Below are positions 9,122 to 16,181 of a stretch of 40,016 nucleotides of DNA, piece by piece; position 1 is the stretch's first letter; every line of letters starts with the position of its first letter. Both the position numbers and the translations under genes were made by a program. A model generated the notes under the pieces. That model was not told where the DNA came from. It saw only the letters and a list, made by a program, of their open reading frames with translations, and did not search any database. This DNA is from Hwanghaeella sp. (lineage in GTDB: Bacteria > Pseudomonadota > Alphaproteobacteria > UBA8366 > Aestuariispiraceae), in NCBI GenBank assembly GCA_028282025.1, contig JANQIT010000066.1:1-40016 (forward strand), read 5' to 3'.

Positions 9122-9894
9122 GCTTTTTTCTTTCGGAACAGAACCAGGTCGAGGAGGAAGACGACCGCGACGGAGACGAGAAATACAAAACTGCCGACCG
9201 CGTTGGTCTTCGGGTTGAGGCCGGTCCGCAGCATGCTCCAGATTTCCACCGGCAGCGTGACGTCGAAGCGGGAAACCATGAAGGCGATGATGAATTCGTC
9301 CCAGGAGAAGGTGACCGACAGGAAGAAGGCGGCGAACAGCGCCGGCCAGAGCAGGGGAACGCTGATCAGCACGATCACCTCCCATTCGGTGGCGCCCAGG
9401 TCCCGCGCGGCGCGTTCCATATTGGCCTGATGCGCCCCCATCTGGCTGTAGAGGATCGCGAAGCAGAGCGGCAGGTTGATCACCACATGTCCGATCCCGA
9501 TTGTCAGCAATGACTTGGGCACACCCAGCATGTTGAAGGTGATGAGCAGACCCATGGCGATGATCAGATAGCTGACCGTCAGCGGCGCGGTAAGCAGGCC
9601 CTGTAGAAAACCGGACAGTCTGATTTTATGCCGCGCCAGGGCATGGGCGGCGAGAAAGCCCAGGGTCACCGCCACGGCGGAAGAGGCGAAGGCCACGATG
9701 ATCGAGTTGAACAGCGCGTCGGTCACCCGTCCGTCGCTCAGAAAGGCGGCGTACCATTTCAGGCTCGGCCCGTTGAAGGGCGGGATCGGGACCCGCGACT
9801 CCTGGAAGGAAAACAGCACCAGTACCGCCACGGGCAGAAAGATGAAGCCGTAGATCAGGGCGGCGTAGAGCCAGGCGGGAAGGGATCTGATCAT
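9118..9894 (-). CDS. ABC importer permease, PotC-type
   Basis: Inner-membrane permease of the binding-protein-dependent class, 258 aa, about six helices. The first helix is YAALIYGFIFLPVAVLVLFS. The EAA-type cytoplasmic loop that docks on the ATPase is ERAARDLGATEWEVIVLISV near residues 160-180. GAGGGAG about 6 bases before the ATG at 9894 supports the start, and its stop overlaps the ATPase start. It is 10 bases downstream of the other permease. It pairs with that permease to form a heterodimeric channel. Confidence 0.92.
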   Translation of the reverse strand: MIRSLPAWLYAALIYGFIFLPVAVLVLFSFQESRVPIPPFNGPSLKWYAAFLSDGRVTDALFNSIIVAFASSAVAVTLGFLAAHALARHKIRLSGFLQGLLTAPLTVSYLIIAMGLLITFNMLGVPKSLLTIGIGHVVINLPLCFAILYSQMGAHQANMERAARDLGATEWEVIVLISVPLLWPALFAAFFLSVTFSWDEFIIAFMVSRFDVTLPVEIWSMLRTGLNPKTNAVGSFVFLVSVAVVFLLDLVLFRKKKA

Positions 9895-9904
9895 CGCCGC
9901 TCCC

Positions 9905-10771
9905 TCACAACCGGTCCAGCTTCAGCCAGCGCGCGCAGGCCAGATAGACCATGCTGACCACGACCATCAGGATCATGGCGAGCGCCGAGGCGGTCGGGAA
10001 ATCGGACCGGCGCTCGATCTGAAGCATGATGGTTTGCGGCAGCAGCAGTTCGCGCTTGCCGCCCAGGATCGCCGGCGTGATGTAGTCGCCGATGCAGAGC
10101 ACGAAGGTCAAAAACGCCCCGACCATGATCCCCGGCAGGGTCAGCGGGAAGACAACGTGGATAAAGGTCCGGATCGGTCCCGCACCCAGATCCGCCGCCG
10201 CCTTGCGGTAGTTCTTCGGCAATTGCTTCAGGTTCGCATAGATCGTCAGCGTCAGCAGCATGACGAAGAAATGCACGAAACCGATAACCGTCGCCGACCG
10301 GCTGTTGGCGAAGGAGACCGGCGCGTCGGTCAGGCCTGTATCCAACAGGAAGTTGGAGATGATGCCGCCTTCGGACAGAACCAGAAGCCAGCTATAGGAC
10401 CGCACGAGATAGGATGTCCAGAAGGGCAGGATCGCCATGATCAGGGCGATGCGCTGCCAGCGCTCGGGCACCTTCTCGGCAAGGATATAGGCGAAGGGAT
10501 AGGCGAGCGCGATGCTGATCGCGGTGACCAGAACCGTCACCTCCAGCGAGTTTGTCAAGGACTGAAACAGGAAGGATTTGGCGAAAAACGCCTCGTAATT
10601 GCTCAACGAGATGTCGGTGATAAGCTTGTTGCCGACCCGATTCCACAAGCTGTAGACGGCCATGATCAACAACGGCAGCACGAAGAAGGCCGCCGTCCAG
10701 GCCAGGGCCGGGAAAAGAAAACCCCAGGCGCGCACCCTGTCGGAGGCGGGCCTGGGGAAAGATGATGACAT
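9905..10771 (-). CDS. ABC importer permease, PotB-type
   Basis: Second permease of the importer, 288 aa. Six predicted helices, beginning with the segment WGFLFPALAWTAAFFVLPLL at about 17-36. PotB-type features include LPFWTSYLVRSYSWLLVL near 115-130 and an EAA loop YRKAAADLGAGPIRTFIHVV near 187-206, followed by GDYITPAILGG, which is typical of this subfamily. The upstream ribosome binding site is weak (GAGAA), so translation may rely on readthrough from the binding-protein gene, 50 bases away. It forms one operon with the genes on either side. Confidence 0.92.
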   Translation of the reverse strand: MSSSFPRPASDRVRAWGFLFPALAWTAAFFVLPLLIMAVYSLWNRVGNKLITDISLSNYEAFFAKSFLFQSLTNSLEVTVLVTAISIALAYPFAYILAEKVPERWQRIALIMAILPFWTSYLVRSYSWLLVLSEGGIISNFLLDTGLTDAPVSFANSRSATVIGFVHFFVMLLTLTIYANLKQLPKNYRKAAADLGAGPIRTFIHVVFPLTLPGIMVGAFLTFVLCIGDYITPAILGGKRELLLPQTIMLQIERRSDFPTASALAMILMVVVSMVYLACARWLKLDRL

Positions 10772-10821
10772 GCGTCGTTCTCGTCGTTCGGTGCGGCGGG
10801 CCCGTCCGGGCCCATCCGGTT

Positions 10822-11898
10822 CTAGTGCTGCAGGAACTCAGTCCAGACGTCGAGCATCAGGCCGTCCAGCTCTGCATCGGGGATGAAATAACGGTGCGAA
10901 TTGGCCTGAAAACCGGCCTGCTCGTCCCAGCGCAACGCGGCGCGCTGCTGGTCGGTCAGATGATCCTTGGCCGCTGAATTCGCCGGCATGCCCCAGAAGC
11001 AGGAAGAGGTCGCAAGGCGCGCCTGGCCTTCCGGGCTCATGATGTATTTCACGAACTCAATCGCCAGGTCTTTCTTTTCCGAGGAGTCGAAAACGGCGAT
11101 TGACTGGCTCCACAACATACCGCCTTGATCCGGCAGGACCCAATCCAACTCGGGCTGCTCGGCGGACAGCACGGAAACCGCCCATTCGCCCCCGCCGATC
11201 AGGATGTCCGCCTCGCCCACGGCAAGCGCGGTGGAGGAGGCGACGACATCGCCGACCATCACCGAGTTATCCTTCAGCTTGAACAGCTCTTCGCGCATCT
11301 GCGGCAGGACGTCGGCGGTGATTTCCGACGGCTTGATGCCCATCTTCAGCGCGACAAGGTTCATCAAGGGGATGTAGTAGTCGTAGACGGCGATCCGCCC
11401 CTTGTATTTGTCCGACCACAGCATATCGATGTTCCGCATGTCCGCGGGATCGACTTTCTCCTTGTTATAGCTGATCACGTTGTAGCCGAACTTCTCCATG
11501 ATCGCGTACATCTTGCCGTCTTTGAAGGTCATGTCGCGCATCTGAACGGCGTCGAAGATGCTGTCCATCGGCAGTTGATCCTGCGGCAGTTCGGCCAGCA
11601 GACCGGAGGCGACGACCCCCGGGACATCGACGCCGTCGACCACGAAGACATCCCAGTCGCCGGGACGCGACTGTTCGATGATCGCCAGGGCCGCGCCGGT
11701 GCCTTCATATTCCTTCAGGTTGACCTTGACGCCGTGTTTCTGTTCGAACGGCTCTATCAACGCGGGGTCGGTGTGGTCGCACCAGACCAGGGCGTTCAGT
11801 TCCTCGGCCTTGGCCGCGCCGCCGGACCAGGCCATCGCGACGGCCAGGGGTGCGGCAAGCGCCAGACACCGGAACCTATTTCCAAAAGTCACTTTCAT
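10822..11898 (-). CDS. ABC importer substrate-binding protein, PotD-type
   Basis: Periplasmic binding protein, 358 aa, first gene of the importer operon. Signal peptide: MKVTFGNRFR then a hydrophobic core and a cleavage site near AAKAEEL (residue ~31). The mature protein begins ELNALVWCDHTDPALIEPFE and resembles PotD/PotF-like polyamine-binding proteins, with IEQSRPGDWDVFVVDG and IGGGEWAVSVL segments in the family positions. GGGAG lies about 6 bases before the ATG at 11898. It is divergent from the TetR gene across 170 bases containing palindromes, so repression by that TetR is likely. The ligand could be a polyamine, amino-sugar or other small amine. I could not distinguish these. Confidence 0.9.
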   Translation of the reverse strand: MKVTFGNRFRCLALAAPLAVAMAWSGGAAKAEELNALVWCDHTDPALIEPFEQKHGVKVNLKEYEGTGAALAIIEQSRPGDWDVFVVDGVDVPGVVASGLLAELPQDQLPMDSIFDAVQMRDMTFKDGKMYAIMEKFGYNVISYNKEKVDPADMRNIDMLWSDKYKGRIAVYDYYIPLMNLVALKMGIKPSEITADVLPQMREELFKLKDNSVMVGDVVASSTALAVGEADILIGGGEWAVSVLSAEQPELDWVLPDQGGMLWSQSIAVFDSSEKKDLAIEFVKYIMSPEGQARLATSSCFWGMPANSAAKDHLTDQQRAALRWDEQAGFQANSHRYFIPDAELDGLMLDVWTEFLQH

Positions 11899-12018
11899 CT
11901 CAATCTCCCAAGTTCATCCTGCTATGACCCCTTCCGCTTATTTTTGCTGCGTTCAGCGAATTGGAGCCAATCCCCTACCGAATTCGATGCCTCAACCTTC
12001 ATTCATGAGTCAATGAAA

Positions 12019-12038
12019 AACTTGAACGCGTTCATGTT
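12019..12038. promoter_or_regulatory. Candidate TetR operator, 20-base near-perfect palindrome
   Basis: The sequence AACTTGAACGCGTTCATGTT is a 20-base inverted repeat with only one mismatched pair (T/T) and a perfect 12-base core, TGAACGCGTTCA. It lies in the divergent region between the importer operon (start 11898) and the tetR gene (start 12069). A second, spaced repeat (TTCATT-8-AATGAA) adjoins it at 11998-12017, and ATTGGAGCCAAT sits at 11960-11971. Size and position fit the binding site of the adjacent TetR protein, which would control both directions. This is inference from symmetry only. Confidence 0.5.
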
Positions 12039-12068
12039 TTCGCTAGATTGGGGAGAAACAGCGCAAAA

Positions 12069-12716
12069 ATGCGCATGAAAACGGGTGGGCAAGGAAGGCC
12101 GGTCTTGGCTGGATTGAGAGAGCGGCAAAAAGCCGACCGGAAGCGGCGCATCATTGCGGCGGCGGAAGTGCAGTTCCGCGAGCGCGGCTATGAAAGCACG
12201 AAGATCGAAAGCGTGGCCGCGGCGGCGGGCGTGTCGGTCGGCACTGTCTACAATTATGTGGAAAACAAGTCCGACCTTTTGATGATCCTGGTGACGGAGC
12301 ATATCGACTTTGTCACCGCGGAGATCGACGATCTGATCAAGGCGCGGCCCACGGATCTGGTCGAGGCCGTCTCCAGCGTGTTCTTCGCGATGACCCGGCA
12401 TTCGTTGGAACATCTTGGCCGGGAAAACTGGCGGCACCTCTTCGGTCTGTCCATCGCCCACAGGGAGACAGCGGTCGGCAAGGACTTTTCCCGGTATAAC
12501 CTGATGCTGCGCGACCGGATCGTCAGCTTGTTGCGGGCCCTGCAGGATGACGGCGTACTGGCGCCGGACTGCGACCCGGAAGCGCTGGGCAACATCCTGT
12601 TCCGCCTGGAGACGATGCACTATATCGAACTGGCGTCCGCGGATGCGGTCACCTATGCGCAATACAGGGATCGTCTGCTGGCGGATTTGCGCATAATCCT
12701 CGCACCCTTTGGGTAG
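12069..12716 (+). CDS. TetR-family transcriptional regulator
   Basis: DNA-binding repressor, 215 aa. The N-terminal TetR helix-turn-helix is clear: RRIIAAAEVQFRERGYEST, then IESVAAAAGVSVGTVYNYV, near residues 25-65. The ligand-binding C-terminal half is typically unconserved. I used ATG 12069, with GGAG 13 bases upstream; a second ATG two codons later and a TTG at 12048 are alternatives. It is divergent from the PotDBCA-like operon with palindromes between, so it likely represses that operon and itself, with the imported compound or a metabolite as inducer. Confidence 0.9.
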   Translation: MRMKTGGQGRPVLAGLRERQKADRKRRIIAAAEVQFRERGYESTKIESVAAAAGVSVGTVYNYVENKSDLLMILVTEHIDFVTAEIDDLIKARPTDLVEAVSSVFFAMTRHSLEHLGRENWRHLFGLSIAHRETAVGKDFSRYNLMLRDRIVSLLRALQDDGVLAPDCDPEALGNILFRLETMHYIELASADAVTYAQYRDRLLADLRIILAPFG

Positions 12717-12731
12717 AGGGGAGTTTTCCCG

Positions 12732-12762
12732 AAAAAAAAAGCCCGTCTCGAAAGACGGGCTT
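12732..12762 (-). terminator. Rho-independent terminator of the tauC transcript
   Basis: A perfect hairpin AAGCCCGTCT / CGAA loop / AGACGGGCTT (12739-12762) is followed on the minus strand by nine consecutive T residues (the A-run at 12732-12740). It lies about 30 bases past the tauC stop at 12793, so it terminates the minus-strand tau transcript. On the plus strand the hairpin lacks a long U-tract, so any role as a tetR terminator would be weak. Confidence 0.9.
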
Positions 12763-12792
12763 GAGGTCCGGAAGGTTGGAGTCTGCACAGGG

Positions 12793-14067
12793 TCAAGCCT
12801 TGCCCTTCCAGGGAACCAACCAGTTTTCGGCGCGGCGCATCAGGATGTCGATGCCGTAACCGATGATTCCGATCAGGATGATGCCCATCATCACAATATC
12901 GGTGTTTTGGAATTTCGACGCCGCGATGATCATCTTGCCCGCGCCCTTTTCGGCGGCGACCAGTTCGGCCGCGACCACGGTGCCCCAGCAAACGCCCATC
13001 GCCACCCGTGCGCCGGTAAAGATCTCCGGCAATGAGTTCGGCACGATCACCCGCGTCAGGACCTGATACTTGGATGCGCCCAGCGAATAGGCCGCATGCA
13101 CCTTGGAGATATTGACGCCGGAGACGCCGGCCCTTGCCGCGATGGTCATGATCCACAGGGCGGCGAGGAACAGCAGCGAAATCTTGCCCGTCTCCCATAT
13201 GCCGAACCAGATGATGACCAGTGGAATCAGGGCCAGTGGAGGTACGGGGCGCATGAATTCCACAATCGGATCGAACCAGCCCCGGAACCAACTGGACAGC
13301 CCCATCGCATAGCCGAGCGGAATACCCACAAGGCTGCCCAGTGCGAAACCGACAACCACACGGAACAGGGACCAGCCCAGATTCTCCATCAGGGTGACAT
13401 TCTGATAACCCTGGTCCGCAATCTCGACCAACCGGCCCCAGACGGCCTCCGGCGCGGGCAGCCAGATCGGCTCCATCTGCCAGCCCTTGTCGGGTTCGAA
13501 AACAAGGCTTCCCTTGCCGGTCATCCGCACAATCCCGTTCGGCACGGGGACTTCGGCCAAGGGTTCGATGGCCTGGCCTTCGACGCTGATAACGGTGTAA
13601 CCGTCTTCTTTTCCGCCGTCGTCGTTGTTCTGCACTTTCGTCGGATTACTGCTGCGCCAGGCTCCGACCTTGATCGCGTCGTCCTTGGCGAAGCCGGTAT
13701 TGCCGGCTTCCGGGATTTCCGGATCTTCGACGAAATCTCCGACCTTATGCACCCGGACATAGACCGTGCCATCGTCGGTTTGGTTCGCCGCATTGCGCGC
13801 CTGATAGGTGAAACTGGTTTCCCCGATGAAGGGGCCCGGTGCATGGATCGGCGCCAGGGCCGATCCCGTAAAGGCGCCCCAGATCAGGAAAATCGCAATC
13901 ACCGAGATTACCGAGGCGGTTCTGTTCGCACTGATCGCACTTTCGTCCCCGAAGGTGACGGTCTTCAAGCTGGTAAAGTCGGTCGCCTTCGCTGCGAACT
14001 TGTGCACCTGGGTATAGATCGCCATGGCGGCGATGAAGATGACGATATAGATGATCAGGATTGTCAT
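12793..14067 (-). CDS. tauC: Taurine-type ABC transporter permease with large N-terminal insertion
   Basis: Inner-membrane permease, 424 aa, against about 250-280 for ordinary TauC/SsuC. Residues ~230-424 are a standard permease core (VVVGFALGSLVGIPLGYAMG, RPVPPLALIPLVIIWFG, EAA-type loop AAYSLGASKYQVLTRVIVPN at 325-344). The extra part is N-terminal: a helix at 2-19, a second at about 52-72, then some 130 hydrophilic residues (about 73-203) that should face the periplasm. AGGAGG 7 bases before the ATG at 14067 confirms the start, and it overlaps the tauB stop as ATGA, so it is not mis-called. By context it transports taurine. Confidence 0.88.
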   Translation of the reverse strand: MTILIIYIVIFIAAMAIYTQVHKFAAKATDFTSLKTVTFGDESAISANRTASVISVIAIFLIWGAFTGSALAPIHAPGPFIGETSFTYQARNAANQTDDGTVYVRVHKVGDFVEDPEIPEAGNTGFAKDDAIKVGAWRSSNPTKVQNNDDGGKEDGYTVISVEGQAIEPLAEVPVPNGIVRMTGKGSLVFEPDKGWQMEPIWLPAPEAVWGRLVEIADQGYQNVTLMENLGWSLFRVVVGFALGSLVGIPLGYAMGLSSWFRGWFDPIVEFMRPVPPLALIPLVIIWFGIWETGKISLLFLAALWIMTIAARAGVSGVNISKVHAAYSLGASKYQVLTRVIVPNSLPEIFTGARVAMGVCWGTVVAAELVAAEKGAGKMIIAASKFQNTDIVMMGIILIGIIGYGIDILMRRAENWLVPWKGKA

Positions 14068-14870
14068 TGCGATTCCTCCTGACGGCCCATGATTTCCTCT
14101 TCCATATCCCAAATCATGGAAAGGATCTCTTCGCGTCTTTCGTTGAACTCCGGATGTTTCTTCACCTGACGCAGGTCCGCACCGACGCCCATCTCCGCGA
14201 AGGGCAGGCGGTATTCCTTATGAATGCGGCCAGGGCGCGGGGCCATGACGACCAGCCGTTCGCCCAGCAACAGGGCTTCCTCCACCGAGTGGGTGATCAG
14301 GATGATGGTCTTCCCCGTTTCCTTCCAAAGCTCCAGGACAAGTCCCTGCATCTTTTCGCGGGTCAGGGCGTCCAGCGCGCCAAGCGGTTCGTCCATCAGA
14401 ATGACGTCCGGTTCGTTGGCCAGGCAGCGGGCCAGTGCGACGCGCTGCTGCATACCGCCCGACAGTTCATAGACGGCTTTTTCCTTGAACGCGCCAAGGC
14501 CGACCGTATCAAGAAGGTGATCCACGATCTCGTCGGTTTCCTTCTTCGGCATACCCTTCATGGACGGGCCGAAGGCGACGTTCTTGCGCACGCTCATCCA
14601 TTCGAACAGAGCGCCCTTCTGGAACACCATGCCGCGTTCCGGCGCGGGTCCCGTCACATCGTGGTGGTTAAGCCGGACGCGCCCTTCCGTAGGGGCCAGG
14701 AACCCGGCCACAATATTCAGCAAGGTGGTCTTGCCGCATCCTGACGGTCCAAGGACCGACATCAGTTCGCCTTCTTTCAGGTCCAAACTTACATTTTTAA
14801 GCGCCTGAACGGCTTCTCCATTCGGCAGGTCGAAGCGCATGGAGATATCGTCGATTGCTAATCCCGTCAC
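14064..14870 (-). CDS. tauB: Taurine-type ABC transporter ATP-binding protein
   Basis: ATPase subunit of the nitrate/sulfonate/taurine importer family, 268 aa. Walker A is GPSGCGKTTLL, the signature is LSGGMQQRVALARCLA, Walker B is VILMDEPLGALDALTR, and the switch His lies in LITHSVEEALLL. The start is GTG at 14870, with GGAGGGGG just upstream. A reading to 14936 would begin inside the terminator hairpin and has no ribosome binding site. Its stop overlaps tauC. A terminator-like hairpin separates it from tauA, which suggests it is made in smaller amounts than the binding protein. Confidence 0.9.
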   Translation of the reverse strand: MTGLAIDDISMRFDLPNGEAVQALKNVSLDLKEGELMSVLGPSGCGKTTLLNIVAGFLAPTEGRVRLNHHDVTGPAPERGMVFQKGALFEWMSVRKNVAFGPSMKGMPKKETDEIVDHLLDTVGLGAFKEKAVYELSGGMQQRVALARCLANEPDVILMDEPLGALDALTREKMQGLVLELWKETGKTIILITHSVEEALLLGERLVVMAPRPGRIHKEYRLPFAEMGVGADLRQVKKHPEFNERREEILSMIWDMEEEIMGRQEESQ

Positions 14871-14899
14871 GGCCCCCTCCAAAGTCGTTTGAGAAACAA

Positions 14900-14930
14900 G
14901 GAAAGGCGGCCCGGTCGGTAACCGGGCCGC
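14900..14930 (-). terminator. Hairpin between tauA and tauB, likely partial terminator
   Basis: A perfect 10-base stem (GCGGCCCGGT / ACCGGGCCGC, 14906-14930, loop CGGTA) is followed on the minus strand by a pyrimidine-rich stretch (CTTTCCTTGTTTCTC). It lies between the tauA stop (14973) and the tauB start (14870). In importer operons this arrangement commonly lets most transcripts end after the binding-protein gene. It may also protect the tauA mRNA 3' end. Confidence 0.75.
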
Positions 14931-14972
14931 TTCCACAAGAGGTCGTCCAATTTTTGAACGAGCCCGCGGCCC

Positions 14973-15971
14973 TTACATCTTGGCTGCAGCCGCCAGATAG
15001 CTGGCGTCCACGGCACTGTCGTAGGACGGACGGGCCTTGTCGATCGTACCCTGCTCGACAAAGAAGTCGGCGACTTCTTTCAGGAACTTCTGCGTCCCGC
15101 CGCCGAGCCATTTGCCGCTCAACTGTTCTTCCACGGTCGGGAAAGCAAAGCCCTTCAGGGTCGCGGCCGTCGCATCGACATCCATGCCGGCGGCTTTCGC
15201 GATCACCGGCATCATGGCGCCGGACTCGCCTGCGGCGAATTTGGCGTTCATGTCAGCCGTGACTTTCAGGAATTTGGCCAGCAGTTCCGGGTTTTCCTTC
15301 GCCCAGGCGGTCGGAACCGTTGTGGCGTCGAAGACCTGAATGCCCAACTCTTCTTTTTCCGCGCCGGTCAGCAAGGTGTTTCCATGCTCCTTCATCCGCC
15401 GCAGGGCGCCGCCCCAGCCGCAGACCATGTCCAGATTGCCGTTGGCGAAGGCCGCCGCGCCATCCGGCGGGGCCATATCGACGACCTTCATGGTCGACAC
15501 ATTCACGCCGAAGTGATCCATCTGCTTCAGGAATCCATAATGCGCGGCTGTTCCCAGCGGCACACCGACTTCCTTGCCTTCCAGTTCCTTGGCGTTGGAC
15601 TTGTCGATTTCCAGGGCCGAGCGCACGACGCAGTTATCGTTCTCCGAATAGGAGACCGCCACGTCGACCACTTGCAGGTCCTGCCCCGCGGACGTCGCGA
15701 CGACGAACGGCGGGATACCCTGACTGAACGAGATTTGAACGTCGCCGGACGCCATGGCCGCGGACATCGCGGTTCCCGCGTCGAACGAACGCCAGTTGAT
15801 CTTAACGCCCAGTTCCTTTTCGTAGATTTCCTGCGCCTGGGCGAACTGGTTCGGCGTCGGCCATTCCAGGAAGTACGCCACGGTCAGTTCATCTTGTGCG
15901 TTGGCTGCGCTGAACCCCATGCCGACGGACAAAGCCGCGCCAGCTGCCAGAACTCTTAGAGATTTTTTCAT
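14973..15971 (-). CDS. tauA: Taurine-type ABC transporter substrate-binding protein
   Basis: Periplasmic binding protein, 332 aa. The signal peptide is MKKSLRVLAAGAALSVGMGF with cleavage near AANA-QDE (residue ~25). The mature part has the TauA/SsuA-type features VAYFLEWPTPNQFAQ, NWRSFDAGTAMSAAMASG (recognised start of the ligand domain), SQGIPPFVVA, and GVPLGTAAHYGFL. AAGGAGG lies 10 bases before the ATG at 15971. Its neighbours tauB, tauC, tauR and tpa make taurine the expected ligand, though the family also binds other sulfonates and nitrate. Its own promoter must lie in 15972-16181, which holds a TauR-like half-site. Confidence 0.88.
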   Translation of the reverse strand: MKKSLRVLAAGAALSVGMGFSAANAQDELTVAYFLEWPTPNQFAQAQEIYEKELGVKINWRSFDAGTAMSAAMASGDVQISFSQGIPPFVVATSAGQDLQVVDVAVSYSENDNCVVRSALEIDKSNAKELEGKEVGVPLGTAAHYGFLKQMDHFGVNVSTMKVVDMAPPDGAAAFANGNLDMVCGWGGALRRMKEHGNTLLTGAEKEELGIQVFDATTVPTAWAKENPELLAKFLKVTADMNAKFAAGESGAMMPVIAKAAGMDVDATAATLKGFAFPTVEEQLSGKWLGGGTQKFLKEVADFFVEQGTIDKARPSYDSAVDASYLAAAAKM

Positions 15972-16037
15972 TGCTTTGAAGCCTCCTTATATCTCCAACC
16001 TGTACAATAACGATGCTAGCCCCGGATTTCTGCGATC

Positions 16038-16049
16038 CGGTAGTGCCAG
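16038..16049 (-). promoter_or_regulatory. Candidate TauR half-site upstream of tauA
   Basis: On the minus strand CTGGCACTACCG matches 8 of the first 9 bases of the CTGGCCCTA repeat found at tpa and points toward tauA, 67-78 bases from its ATG. No clear second copy at a 22-base interval was found. Adjacent hairpins (TGGGC-AAA-GCCCA at 16051-16063 and CCGGAT-7-ATCCGG at 16022-16040) may be terminator or leader structure for tauR. Weak on its own; given weight by the other sites. Confidence 0.35.
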
Positions 16050-16181
16050 ATGGGCAAAGCCCACGGGACTGAAACCACCCGCCATCCGCCGGGTACGGCT
16101 TTAAGCGGGACACTCGATCTGCTCCGTAAACCGGGCGCATTGGGGTTGCGTATCATTGCGCGCTGCATGCTATTTTTGGTT

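Noticed and set aside
9122..9385. Extension of the PotA-type ATPase N-terminus
   Set aside because: It would run out of frame through the PotC-type gene. The ATGA overlap fixes the start at 9121.
7205..9430. Long plus-strand open frame (741 codons) opposite the MBL and ABC genes
   Set aside because: Antisense to three well-supported genes with clear motifs. Long opposite-strand frames arise naturally in GC-rich coding DNA. It has no recognisable domains.
12048..12068. TTG start for the TetR protein at 12048
   Set aside because: The TTG overlaps the GGGGAG ribosome binding site, leaving ATG 12069 as the better choice.
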